A stretch of 29,498 bases of DNA from a virus, in IMG/VR virus record IMGVR_UViG_3300028197_000104, positions 1 through 29,498 of that record, one strand, 5' to 3'. Below the pieces are notes generated by a model. The model had not been told where the DNA came from and searched no databases. It saw nothing but the letters and a program-made list of their open reading frames with translations. The stretch's first letter is position 1. Each line of letters begins with the position of its first letter. Positions 1 through 7,416 of this stretch are shown here, piece by piece. The translations under genes were made by a program, and so were the position numbers.

Positions 1-182
1 TCAAAATTAATATCTAAATGTCTGTATGATCTAGGATGTGATTTCTTAGCATCCTTATGAGATTTCAACACGTTAAGTCTATTTGTAAACACATTCTCAT
101 ACGGTGGTTCACTTGTTGATTTTGCAATATCTTTTTCTTTTGCAATCTTAAATTCTTCAAATACTTGTTCTTTAGTCATCAT
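1..182 (-). CDS. hypothetical protein, 3' end cut by the window edge
   Basis: An open frame begins with two successive ATG codons at 182 and 179 and runs off the left edge without a stop, giving about 60 visible residues. It is hydrophilic and rich in Lys, Glu and Ser (starts MMTKEQVFEEFKIAKEKD), with no membrane segment and no motif I recognise. A good ribosome site (AAGGA) lies about 8 bases before the first ATG, and a near-consensus sigma-70 promoter lies just upstream, so it is probably a real first gene of a transcript. The function is unknown. Confidence 0.7.
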   Translation of the reverse strand, partial: MMTKEQVFEEFKIAKEKDIAKSTSEPPYENVFTNRLNVLKSHKDAKKSHPRSYRHLDINF

Positions 183-212
183 AATGTAGTCCTTTTGTTA
201 GTTTATTTGTTA

Positions 213-241
213 ATTCTATCATACAATTGTCTATTTGTCAA
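213..241 (-). promoter_or_regulatory. sigma-70-type promoter
   Basis: On the minus strand TTGACA (241-236) is followed after exactly 17 bases by TAGAAT (218-213). The -35 is perfect and the -10 matches four of six. It would start RNA near 206, giving a leader of about 25 bases with an AAGGA site before the gene starting at 182. The -35 abuts the tail of a hairpin terminator, and this junction is repeated near 2164. Confidence 0.75.
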
Positions 242-246
242 GCGTT

Positions 247-273
247 AAAAACCCTTATAAATCATAGGGTTTT
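247..273 (-). terminator. rho-independent terminator at the end of the small-gene operon
   Basis: On the minus strand AAAACCCTAT and ATAAGGGTTTT can pair (one bulged A) around a GATTT loop, followed by a run of five T. The stop codon of the gene at 255-443 lies inside the hairpin. The A/T flanks make it potentially active in both directions. Confidence 0.6.
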
Positions 274-443
274 GTGTCGCTACTGACAATTTTACACATG
301 GATTGTATATCTTCCACAAGATGATTGCACTCAGCGTCACGCTCAGGCGTCTTTGGATGTCTGTATTTTAAAGTGTACAGTTTATCTGCCTGAGCTTTGA
401 TACTATCAATCTTCTTACAAAAATCACTAATCTTGTGTAGCAT
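255..443 (-). CDS. small hypothetical protein (62 aa)
   Basis: This encodes a 62-residue soluble, charged and probably helical protein with three Cys residues spread along it (near 9, 39 and 50), not arranged as a clear zinc site. ATG at 443 is preceded by AGGAAG at good distance. Its start overlaps the end of the upstream signal-peptide gene by 17 bases, so it belongs to the same polycistronic unit, of which it is the last gene before a hairpin terminator. I do not recognise the family. The operon position, ribosome site and terminator fit a real gene. Confidence 0.6.
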   Translation of the reverse strand: MLHKISDFCKKIDSIKAQADKLYTLKYRHPKTPERDAECNHLVEDIQSMCKIVSSDTKPYDL

Positions 444-654
444 TTTTCTTCCTAAACATGTTTAATATTGATTCTTTTGTATTTGTTAATTGGGTTTTAC
501 TATCTGCCCAACTCTTTGTTTGATACTCAACAATTTTGTTTTTCTCATTTGTCAACCAGTTACTTACTGGATTTGCACTTGCCATATTCATTGATACTAG
601 TATTACTGCAACTAATAACGTAGCAAATAGCAATGATTTTTTCATATTCCACAT
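427..654 (-). CDS. small exported or membrane-anchored protein (75 aa)
   Basis: The N-terminus is MWNMKK followed by a hydrophobic stretch (about residues 8-22) and SMNMASANP, which resembles a Sec signal peptide with an AxA-type cleavage site near residue 27. The rest is a short hydrophilic, probably helical tail ending in basic residues. The start at 654 overlaps the upstream stop (TAATG) and has AGGAAGGA 8 bases before it; a second ATG at 645 is possible but too far from that site. Periplasmic or inner-membrane location is inferred from the signal alone. The function is unknown. Confidence 0.65.
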   Translation of the reverse strand: MWNMKKSLLFATLLVAVILVSMNMASANPVSNWLTNEKNKIVEYQTKSWADSKTQLTNTKESILNMFRKKNATQD

Positions 655-1028
655 TATATTTTCCTTCCTGCTGTTTTGATATCCTCTTTTGCAATGACCT
701 GATAAGGTCCTTTGTTGTAAGCTGGGGCAATAGTAAATCTTTTACTCACCTCAATCTTCCAAGAGTTATCTGGTTTAGTACCGCCACTACCCATTTTGTT
801 AGACAAAGGAATAGATACTCTTTTAGGGGTTTCGTAGGGTACAAACGTATTGATTTTATATCTACCTTTCTTATCTAATTTTATTCTGCCTTTTGCGTCA
901 ACTTTAAAACCTAGTTTACGTAAATATTGTACGTGTTTAGCAAGAGCAACTAAATATTCTTTAGTTGGTTTCTTTCTTCGTAATCTACGAATAGCACCAC
1001 TTGTATTTTTTGTATATAATAACGCCAT
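654..1028 (-). CDS. hypothetical basic protein (124 aa)
   Basis: A 124-residue, Lys/Arg-rich soluble protein with no membrane segment and no motif I can name. The N-terminal half is strongly basic (RRLRRKKPTKEY near residues 14-25), which would suit nucleic-acid or ribosome contact, but that is a guess from charge only. ATG at 1028 has AGGAAG at a good distance. The stop overlaps the next start (TAATG), and only one base separates its start from the stop of the 2H-phosphoesterase-like gene upstream, so the two are co-transcribed. Confidence 0.6.
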   Translation of the reverse strand: MALLYTKNTSGAIRRLRRKKPTKEYLVALAKHVQYLRKLGFKVDAKGRIKLDKKGRYKINTFVPYETPKRVSIPLSNKMGSGGTKPDNSWKIEVSKRFTIAPAYNKGPYQVIAKEDIKTAGRKI

Positions 1029-1029
1029 A

Positions 1030-1425
1030 TTATCTTCCTATATATTTGATTTTACCTTCTACGTAACCATACTTCTTAATGTTTGTATCTGGTTTTGTAA
1101 ACATAGAATTTGCGTCACCTTGTTTGTAACCTTGTTTATGTGACAAGGTAATATGAGCAGCACCTTTATCATTTCTTTTAATTTTGTTGCCATCTTTATC
1201 AAACATATTATCAACCCATAATGCGTCAATGTGGTCGTTTGATCTGTAGCCTTTAATAAACACACCTACTTTTTTATCTATAAGTTTGATGTATCTTTTG
1301 TAAATATTATTATCTGGATTGTAAGCAAGTGTAACGTGATCTGAAACAAGTACAGGCATTGTAGCAAGTTTCTTAACTACATTACAACTTTGTTTATCTA
1401 ACTGTACAGCAAAATATCCGTTCAT
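1030..1425 (-). CDS. 2H phosphoesterase-like protein (131 aa)
   Basis: The protein carries two H-x-T motifs in hydrophobic strands, HVTL (His30, Thr32) and HITL (His91, Thr93), about 60 residues apart. This is the active-site signature of the 2H phosphoesterase superfamily, whose members open cyclic phosphodiesters such as RNA 2',3'-cyclic phosphate; the T4 anti-CBASS protein Acb1, which destroys cyclic nucleotide signals, belongs to it. The length suits a minimal single-domain member. Which substrate this one uses cannot be told. I chose ATG at 1425, which overlaps the preceding stop as TAATG; a GTG at 1437 would add four residues. Confidence 0.6.
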   Translation of the reverse strand: MNGYFAVQLDKQSCNVVKKLATMPVLVSDHVTLAYNPDNNIYKRYIKLIDKKVGVFIKGYRSNDHIDALWVDNMFDKDGNKIKRNDKGAAHITLSHKQGYKQGDANSMFTKPDTNIKKYGYVEGKIKYIGR

Positions 1426-1694
1426 TACTTCCACCACTCAATCTCTTGTTCGTCTGCAATTTCAACATCTGAACCTTCTTTTGTTGATACAGATTTTATC
1501 TGAGCAAAATAGCACCAGTTAGAGCCAAAGGTAACTGCACCTGTATATCCTAGATCAGTATCATACTCTTTAGCATTTAATGAGTTATCATCTTCAGCAG
1601 CAATATCTTCTTTTCTTACTGCGATACCGATATTGATTATCTCACCAGTTCTACCTTTTTCATCTGTTATCATATCTCCTAATTTAATTTGCAT
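1425..1694 (-). CDS. small hypothetical protein, possible beta-barrel (89 aa)
   Basis: An acidic 89-residue protein. The first 25 residues (GDMITDEKGRTGEI region) resemble the strand-turn-strand pattern of small SH3-like barrels, and the C-terminus ends in EIEWWK. There is no catalytic motif. ATG at 1694 has a strong AAAGGAG site. The stop overlaps the 2H-phosphoesterase-like start as TAATG, so translation of that gene is probably coupled to this one. No family name is offered. Confidence 0.6.
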   Translation of the reverse strand: MQIKLGDMITDEKGRTGEIINIGIAVRKEDIAAEDDNSLNAKEYDTDLGYTGAVTFGSNWCYFAQIKSVSTKEGSDVEIADEQEIEWWK

Positions 1695-1704
1695 AGTGTC
1701 TCCT

Positions 1705-2127
1705 TTAGTTTAAGTTGTAAATATAATTTGGGTTAAGTTTTTTTGTTTTGTAATTCTTTGTGAAATCAGGATCAAAATCTTTTCTGAAGCCTTGTCTGCC
1801 ATTGAATAACTGACCGAAGTCATTGAATAGATTGTCGTCACCTGCAGCTGTTTCTGGACCGAATACATCTGCATATGTTTGATAGTACTCGTCTGGATAT
1901 ACTATCTCAATGCCAGTAGCACCTGTGAAATTAGTAGCGTCTTCTCTATACTTACTGTTAGCATAGGCTTTGAATTTAAGTAATTGTTTTCTATAGTATT
2001 TGATTTTCTCTATAGGTACGTTTCTGTAGATAGTAGCTGAAGACCAGAACGTATCATATTCTGTTTCAGGATCAACGTATTCTCTTTTGTAGATAATATT
2101 AAAACTTTTAAAGTATTCTTTTGTCAT
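1705..2127 (-). CDS. hypothetical protein from a leaderless-type start (140 aa)
   Basis: A 140-residue soluble protein rich in Tyr, Asn, Asp and Phe, with a basic N-terminal half and an aromatic, Asp-rich C-terminal half. I do not recognise a family. The usable start is ATG at 2127: a GTG six bases upstream lies inside the promoter, before the expected transcription start. There is no ribosome site before the ATG; a consensus -10 (TATATT) ends only 8 bases before it, so the mRNA should begin at or next to the start codon. It is the first gene of the small-gene operon running to 255. Confidence 0.65.
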   Translation of the reverse strand: MTKEYFKSFNIIYKREYVDPETEYDTFWSSATIYRNVPIEKIKYYRKQLLKFKAYANSKYREDATNFTGATGIEIVYPDEYYQTYADVFGPETAAGDDNLFNDFGQLFNGRQGFRKDFDPDFTKNYKTKKLNPNYIYNLN

Positions 2128-2135
2128 ATACACAT

Positions 2136-2164
2136 AATATATCAGAAAAATACGTAATTGTCAA
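2136..2164 (-). promoter_or_regulatory. near-consensus sigma-70 promoter, leaderless start
   Basis: TTGACA (2164-2159), 17 bases, then TATATT (2141-2136) on the minus strand. Eight bases later comes the ATG at 2127, so the expected start of transcription (6-8 bases past the -10) falls at or beside the A of the ATG. Confidence 0.8.
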
Positions 2165-2175
2165 GCGTTAAAAAC
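2159..2175 (-). repeat. 17-bp exact repeat containing the -35 box (other copy 236-252)
   Basis: GTTTTTAACGCTTGACA on the minus strand occurs here and at 252-236. It joins a T-run, which in the copy at 252 is the tail of a terminator hairpin, to a perfect -35 box. The promoter at 7412 shares only the GCTTGACA part. Confidence 0.7.
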
Positions 2176-2226
2176 GTTGATTTTATTGACTTTTTAGGAA
2201 TAATTATGAGAACAAAACAAGAACAT

Positions 2227-2772
2227 CTATGATTCGTACCCATATTTTGCAATATAATATGAATCTACTATATCGGTAACTGGATTATTAAGTTTAGATT
2301 GGTCAAATTCTTTGACTAGATCAGTACTAGTATCTTTTACAAACTGCTCATACATCTTTAGCTTATCTGCATTACCCTTACCAGTAGCATTCTTCTTTAT
2401 CTGACCTGGTACTATAGATTTAAATCGTTTATTGAGTTTATACAGTTTATGTTTAAGAGCACCCATATTCTCTGCTAGGTTGAATACAAGACCCTTACTG
2501 CCATATGAGTATCCTTCTATAAAAATATTACCAATAGCAGTATCAATAATAGAAATCGCCCAATCGGATATCTGATCGTGTCGTTGTTGCTCGGAGGTAT
2601 AGGGTAGATGTAGTCTGCCATTTATTTTACCATTATAAAAATTACCTTCATATTTTTTCACATTTGTAAGATAGTATATCCTACAGTTATCTAATTTAAA
2701 CTCACCTCTACATACACATATAGCAGGACTGCTTAAACTATAATCAATTCCAATCGTCTTGGTCTTCTTCAT
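2227..2772 (-). CDS. RuvC-like Holliday junction resolvase / RNase H-fold nuclease
   Basis: The 181-residue protein has the RuvC-type arrangement of acidic residues: Asp10 in the first strand (TIGIDYSLSSPA), Glu86 at the end of a second strand (IFIEGYSYGS), and Asp167 and Asp170 in the C-terminal helix (TDIVDSYYIA). A KKNATGKGNADK segment near 126-137 is also typical of this group. Such enzymes use two metal ions to cut branched DNA, which a T4-like phage needs before packaging. I chose ATG at 2772, just before the first strand; it overlaps the zinc-ribbon gene by 29 bases and lacks an obvious ribosome site. A GTG at 2817 would add 15 residues that do not fit the fold. Confidence 0.75.
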   Translation of the reverse strand: MKKTKTIGIDYSLSSPAICVCRGEFKLDNCRIYYLTNVKKYEGNFYNGKINGRLHLPYTSEQQRHDQISDWAISIIDTAIGNIFIEGYSYGSKGLVFNLAENMGALKHKLYKLNKRFKSIVPGQIKKNATGKGNADKLKMYEQFVKDTSTDLVKEFDQSKLNNPVTDIVDSYYIAKYGYES

Positions 2773-2935
2773 TATCAAATATTGCGTCTTCTTCGTGTAT
2801 AGATGTATCAGCGCCACAAAAAGGACAAGTTGAAGGTTCGTGGTCTTCGTCTTCCCACTTTATCCAATATGATACATCACAGTTTGTACAACTAATTCGT
2901 ACTTTATTTTTATCTTCTACTATTTCTTTAGCCAT
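2744..2935 (-). CDS. small zinc-ribbon protein (63 aa)
   Basis: Two knuckles, CTNC (Cys16, Cys19) and CPFCG (Cys37, Cys40), form a four-cysteine zinc ribbon; the C-terminal third is highly acidic. The gene starts on the stop of nrdB (TAATG) and overlaps the RuvC-like gene, so it lies inside the ribonucleotide reductase/recombination operon. Zinc ribbons this small usually bind nucleic acid or a protein partner; the partner is not visible here. Confidence 0.75.
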   Translation of the reverse strand: MAKEIVEDKNKVRISCTNCDVSYWIKWEDEDHEPSTCPFCGADTSIHEEDAIFDNEEDQDDWN

Positions 2936-4041
2936 TATAGTTTAAATTTTTTAAATTGATCTTTAGTAACATCTTGTTTTACACCACCAATAACATAAGA
3001 TTCAATCTCTGTTTCTTGTGGTGCATTTTGGAGTGATCTGCTATTGAACCAATGTATAGTCCATGGTAATGGATTCTGTGATGATGAGTGTTCATATTTT
3101 TGTTCTAAGCCTATCATTCTCATTCTTCTATTTGCTATATATTCAACATATTGATGTAACAGTTTTTCTGATAGTCCTATCATAGAACCTTTTTGAAATA
3201 GATAAGTCGCCCAATCTTTCTCTTGTCGTACTGCGTCATCATATATTTGATAGCATTCTTTTTGTGTATCTTTTATTACCTTATTCATAACCTTATCATT
3301 CTCTTTTGTAAGATATGCTTTGATTATTTGTTGTGACATTGCAAGGTGTTGTGATTCATCTCTAGCAATCAATGATAATATTTTAGCAGAGCCTTCCATA
3401 AGTTTTAACTCACCAAATGCAAACGAACAAGCAAACGATACGTAAAATCTTAAACCTTCTAATACGTTTACTGTTACTAACGCAAGCCATAATGCCTTCT
3501 TTAGTTCGTACATATCAACTGATTTAGGATCATTATGCCATTTGTAACCTAATGCGATTAGTTTATCGTATGCTTCTGTAACTGCTTTTGATCTTTCTTC
3601 AATCTTCTTATCTTCAATGATAGTATCAAATACATCACTTGGTTGTGAGTATAGGTTTTTAATTATGTATGTATAACTTCTACTATGAATTGTTTCCATA
3701 AAGTCCCATGCTACTATGGCACCTTCTAATTCAGGATTAGTTACAAAAGGTAAAAATGCAAGGCATGGACCTCTGCCTTGTACACTATCTAACATTGTTT
3801 GATACTTTAGATTAGATGTAAATATAAACTTTTGTGATTCAGACAGTTGAGCATAGTCGTTTCTATCTTTCTGTAAAGAAACTTCTTCAGGTCTCCAGAA
3901 GAAACCTAATTGTTGTTGAGTCAATTTATCAAATATAGGATACTTAAATGTATCATATCTTTGTACAGCAAGGTCTTCGCCAAAAAACAATGGTTGTTTT
4001 GTAGCGTCTAAATTTTGTTTCTTATTAAAAACTGTCTTCAT
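2935..4041 (-). CDS. nrdB: ribonucleoside-diphosphate reductase, beta (radical) subunit
   Basis: The 368-residue protein has every ligand of the class I di-iron site: Asp85, Glu116 and His119 (in METIHSRSY), Glu195 (VNVLEGLRF), and Glu229 and His232 (ARDESQH). Tyr123, four residues after His119, matches the radical tyrosine Y122 of E. coli NrdB, so this is a tyrosyl-radical enzyme. It generates the radical used by NrdA to reduce ribonucleotides to deoxyribonucleotides for phage DNA synthesis. The length is normal for the family. Its ATG directly follows the nrdA stop codon with no separate ribosome site, so translation is probably coupled and the subunits made in step. Confidence 0.95.
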   Translation of the reverse strand: MKTVFNKKQNLDATKQPLFFGEDLAVQRYDTFKYPIFDKLTQQQLGFFWRPEEVSLQKDRNDYAQLSESQKFIFTSNLKYQTMLDSVQGRGPCLAFLPFVTNPELEGAIVAWDFMETIHSRSYTYIIKNLYSQPSDVFDTIIEDKKIEERSKAVTEAYDKLIALGYKWHNDPKSVDMYELKKALWLALVTVNVLEGLRFYVSFACSFAFGELKLMEGSAKILSLIARDESQHLAMSQQIIKAYLTKENDKVMNKVIKDTQKECYQIYDDAVRQEKDWATYLFQKGSMIGLSEKLLHQYVEYIANRRMRMIGLEQKYEHSSSQNPLPWTIHWFNSRSLQNAPQETEIESYVIGGVKQDVTKDQFKKFKL

Positions 4042-6354
4042 TTATATTGTACACGAGTCACAATTCTCGTCCTCTTCTTTTTGTTTATCTTCAGGCACAT
4101 TATCGTGGAACCCAATCGGATGAGTAGGTTCGTCTTCATCTTTCTTACTATCATATGTGTTTTGATAATAAGAAGTCTTCCAACCCAATTTATATGTTGT
4201 CAATAAATCTTGTGCCATTACTGATACAGGCACCTGACCATCTGTATAGTTTTCAGGATTATAAGACCAGTTGCCTGATATAGCCTGGTCAAAATACTTT
4301 TGCATTACTGCAACGATATTTATATATCCTTCATTCCCTTTCATGTCCCAAAGTAAAGTATAGAAGTTCTTTAGTTTAGAATATTCAGGTACTATTTGTT
4401 TTAATGGGCCTTTTTTAGACTTCTTAACAGACAAATAATCTCTAGGTGGTTCAATACCATTTGTCGCATTTGAAACTACACTAGAAGATTCACTAGGCAT
4501 TTGTGCTGACAATGTACTATGTCTTAAACCATGTTCTTTTATTTCTTTTCTTAAATGTTCCCAATCGTAAGTAAATTCTCTTTTAACTAACTCGTCAACA
4601 TCTTTCTTATATGTATCAATAGGTAGTATACCGTCTGCATATTTTGTTTGTTTAAATGATGAACAAGGACCTTTTTCTTTTGCAAGATCAACACTAGCAC
4701 TTAATAGATAGAATTGAAATGCTTCTGTTAACTTATCAACTTGTCGCCATGCAAGTTTCTGATCGTACTTGTAACCTTTCTTTGCAAGATAGTGAGCAAG
4801 GCCAATATAACCAATACCTAAACTTCTTCTTGCCTTTGTAGATTTTTCAGCAGCGTCAATAGGATACTTTTGATGATCTATTATTTCATCTAAAGCTCTT
4901 ACTGCTAAATCACACAATGGCTGTAGTTCATCACGTTTGTTTATCTTACCCACATTGATGGCAGATAAGATACATAAAGCAATCTCACCTTCACCATCAA
5001 TATGTTGTATTGGAGTGGTTGGTAAAGTTATTTCCTGACATAGATTTGACATGTAAATTCTATCTTTGAAAGATGAGTGGGTATTACAATGGTCAATATT
5101 CATAATATAGATACGGCCTGTTTCAGCACGTTCTTTCAATATATCAAAAAATAATTCTTGTGCGTTTACTTTCTTTTTACTTACTGATAATTTTCTTTCT
5201 GCTTTTTCATAAAGCTCATCAAACTCTGGTGTTCCCCATGCGTCATATAACTCTGGTACTTCATGTGGTGAAAACAAAGTTATATCTTCGCTGTTGATAA
5301 ACCTTTCATAAAATAGTTTAGATAGTTGTATTGAGTAGTCTAGTTTTCTAACTCTATTATCTTCACTACCTTTATTGTTTTTAAGAACAATAATGTCACC
5401 TATTTCTTGGTGCCAAATTGGGAAGTGTACTGTTGCTGATCCGCCTCGTACTCCGTTTTGAGTACAGCACTTAACAGTTGCCTCAAATTTTTTAAGAAAA
5501 GGTATAACACCCGTATGTTGAACCTCACCGCCTCTAATACGTGAGTTGATACCTCGGATCCTTCCTGCGTTAATTCCGATCCCAGCCCTTTGGGCAACAT
5601 AACGCCCAACAGCCATGTCGCTACTAAAGATACTAGGTAAAGTATCATCAATGTCAACAAGGACACAAGAAGCATACTGCTTAAGAGGGGTACGGACACC
5701 AGCCATAACAGGCGTTGGGATATTAATCTTAAACGTTGATATAGCGTCATAATATTTTTTAACATAACTCATTCTCCTTTCTTTTGGATATTTAGCAAAT
5801 AGTGTAGCTGCAATCATCATGTACATAAACTGTGGTGTTTCATATACCACGTTTGTACTTCTATCTTGTACAAGATATTTGTCAATGACTTGTCTTAATC
5901 CTGCATAGGTAAAGTCATAATCTCTATTGTGATTTAACCAGTTCTCCATTCTATCAAAATCTTTTCTTTGATAACTTGTAAATATTTCTTTGTCGTATGA
6001 TTCTAACTCTACAACTTTTTTTACATGATCGTAAAAGTGTGGGTGATCCCATAACTTACCAATAACTTGTTTTCTCAAACTGTATAATAGTAATCTGGAT
6101 GCTACGTATGTGTAATTAGGGTAATTTAAATCTATTAGATCAGCAGCTGACTTAACTAGTATCTGTTGAATATCATCTGTAGTTATACCATCATAAAATT
6201 GTAAACCACTTTTCATTTCTACTTGTGATGATGAAACATTTGTTATATCTTCACAAGCATACTCAACCATTTCATGTATCTTTTCAATGTTAAGAGGTTC
6301 ACTACCTCTACCGTTTCTTTTTTTGACGCTTATCGACTCGTTTCCCGTAACCAT
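4042..6354 (-). CDS. nrdA: ribonucleoside-diphosphate reductase, alpha (catalytic) subunit
   Basis: The 770-residue protein has an N-terminal ATP-cone (VKKRNGRGSEPLNIEKI), suggesting dATP/ATP activity control; the first active-site Cys in QYASCVLVD; the NLCQEITLP segment with the radical Cys and Glu; a second redox Cys near CILSAINVG; the paired tyrosines of the radical path (TSYYQNTYD); and a C-terminal CDSC pair that relays electrons from glutaredoxin or thioredoxin. It therefore appears fully functional. I prefer ATG at 6354, preceded by AGGGGAAA; a TTG at 6369 overlaps the primase end. It forms one operon with the primase upstream and nrdB downstream, as expected for supplying dNTPs during replication. 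Confidence 0.95.
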   Translation of the reverse strand: MVTGNESISVKKRNGRGSEPLNIEKIHEMVEYACEDITNVSSSQVEMKSGLQFYDGITTDDIQQILVKSAADLIDLNYPNYTYVASRLLLYSLRKQVIGKLWDHPHFYDHVKKVVELESYDKEIFTSYQRKDFDRMENWLNHNRDYDFTYAGLRQVIDKYLVQDRSTNVVYETPQFMYMMIAATLFAKYPKERRMSYVKKYYDAISTFKINIPTPVMAGVRTPLKQYASCVLVDIDDTLPSIFSSDMAVGRYVAQRAGIGINAGRIRGINSRIRGGEVQHTGVIPFLKKFEATVKCCTQNGVRGGSATVHFPIWHQEIGDIIVLKNNKGSEDNRVRKLDYSIQLSKLFYERFINSEDITLFSPHEVPELYDAWGTPEFDELYEKAERKLSVSKKKVNAQELFFDILKERAETGRIYIMNIDHCNTHSSFKDRIYMSNLCQEITLPTTPIQHIDGEGEIALCILSAINVGKINKRDELQPLCDLAVRALDEIIDHQKYPIDAAEKSTKARRSLGIGYIGLAHYLAKKGYKYDQKLAWRQVDKLTEAFQFYLLSASVDLAKEKGPCSSFKQTKYADGILPIDTYKKDVDELVKREFTYDWEHLRKEIKEHGLRHSTLSAQMPSESSSVVSNATNGIEPPRDYLSVKKSKKGPLKQIVPEYSKLKNFYTLLWDMKGNEGYINIVAVMQKYFDQAISGNWSYNPENYTDGQVPVSVMAQDLLTTYKLGWKTSYYQNTYDSKKDEDEPTHPIGFHDNVPEDKQKEEDENCDSCTI

Positions 6355-6362
6355 ATTTTCCC

Positions 6363-7376
6363 CTAACAACGTTTGTATGAATTTAATTGAGTTATTGCTG
6401 ATAAACCTGAATAGGTATTATCTGATATAATTTTTTGTACTTGTTCTTTTGTATTGCCGTTTACGATCATCTCGTTAATATCTTTTTCTTTCTGACCTTC
6501 TGGCCATATTACTATCATGTAGTCCTTATCTATCATCTTATACATTCTATCCACTATTTCTTTATTACGAGGTTCATTATCAAAGATAAAAACAACATCT
6601 TTTTTTTCAACAGGTAGTTGTAAATCAGCACCACCAGCTGCAATACAATTCTCAAGGAACAAACTGTCTAGTGGACCCTCTACTATGTATAATCTTCTAT
6701 GTAGATTAATTCGTTCAAGGCCAAATATTTTTTGTTTGTTCTCTTGTAATTTTATTGTAAGATATTTAGGTTGTTCTTTACCAAATGCACGTCCTTGTAA
6801 AGCAAAGACTTCATTATTGACATCATAGAAAGGTATTATCAATCTAGGATGTTCGTACTTTTTATTTAGACTATCAAACGTCCCTGGACGTACCTTATTT
6901 ACATACTCTTGGAACTTGTCGCAATAGTATAGTCTATCAAAATATTCAACAGGCAGTTGTCTGTTTAACAAGTACTGCTTTGCTGGGTGTTCGTCTTTTA
7001 TTGTACTAAAGGCTGTAAGTCCTTGTAGGGGTGTAGATTTTAATTTTGTTTTAGTATCTGTTTTAAACTTATCAAACAGGCTTTGTTCACTTGTAGGTTT
7101 ACTACCTTTATATCTTTCTAAAATGTATTGGTCATACAATGGCCGATCAACTAGTTTTATAAGATTAGCCAAATTGTGTGAAGCACTACAATTATGACAT
7201 TTGAAAAACATATCATTCTTTACTCTATAAAGATATGCTCTTGCTTTCGTTTTAGACTTTTTAGAATCACCACAGACAGGACAACGAAAATTGAATAGAT
7301 AATCTCTTTTCTTTTTAAATTGTTGTAGTCTGGGCTGTATCTTGCTGATGTAATTTAGATCAATGTAACCACTCAT
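6363..7376 (-). CDS. DNA primase, T4 gp61 type
   Basis: The 337-residue protein (T4 gp61 is about 340) has an N-terminal zinc finger, CPVC (Cys32, Cys35) and CHNC (Cys60, Cys63), followed by a TOPRIM-type catalytic part with Glu233 in IVEGPLDS and an acidic IFDNE motif at 264-268. It makes RNA primers for lagging-strand synthesis together with a gp41-type helicase, which lies outside this window. The start at 7376 has no ribosome site; a consensus promoter ends its -10 only seven bases before the ATG, so the message is probably leaderless. The gene leads the nrdA-nrdB operon. Confidence 0.9.
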   Translation of the reverse strand: MSGYIDLNYISKIQPRLQQFKKKRDYLFNFRCPVCGDSKKSKTKARAYLYRVKNDMFFKCHNCSASHNLANLIKLVDRPLYDQYILERYKGSKPTSEQSLFDKFKTDTKTKLKSTPLQGLTAFSTIKDEHPAKQYLLNRQLPVEYFDRLYYCDKFQEYVNKVRPGTFDSLNKKYEHPRLIIPFYDVNNEVFALQGRAFGKEQPKYLTIKLQENKQKIFGLERINLHRRLYIVEGPLDSLFLENCIAAGGADLQLPVEKKDVVFIFDNEPRNKEIVDRMYKMIDKDYMIVIWPEGQKEKDINEMIVNGNTKEQVQKIISDNTYSGLSAITQLNSYKRC

Positions 7377-7383
7377 ATAAAAC

Positions 7384-7412
7384 AGTATATACTATATATA
7401 CGTATTTGTCAA
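7384..7412 (-). promoter_or_regulatory. consensus sigma-70 promoter for primase-nrdAB, leaderless start
   Basis: TTGACA (7412-7407), 17 bases, TATACT (7389-7384) on the minus strand, then seven bases to the primase ATG at 7376. The predicted transcription start coincides with the start codon. The promoter marks the border between the replication operon and the curli-like operon, whose last stop codon (7417-7419) lies five bases from the -35. Confidence 0.85.
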
Positions 7413-7416
7413 GCCA

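Noticed and set aside
2165-2195. Possible terminator hairpin after the RuvC-like gene
   Set aside because: Pairing is mostly A-T with a bulge (AAAAA/TTTTT plus two or three pairs). It may work because of the T-run but is too weak to list as a feature.
2773-2817. Longer start (GTG at 2817) for the RuvC-like protein
   Set aside because: The extra 15 residues precede the first catalytic strand and lie deep in the zinc-ribbon gene; MKKTKTIGIDYS is the normal start for this fold.
5400-5765. Alternate-frame open reading frame inside nrdA on the same strand
   Set aside because: It is fully covered by the well-conserved nrdA frame, and its Leu/Ser-rich translation looks like a frame shadow.
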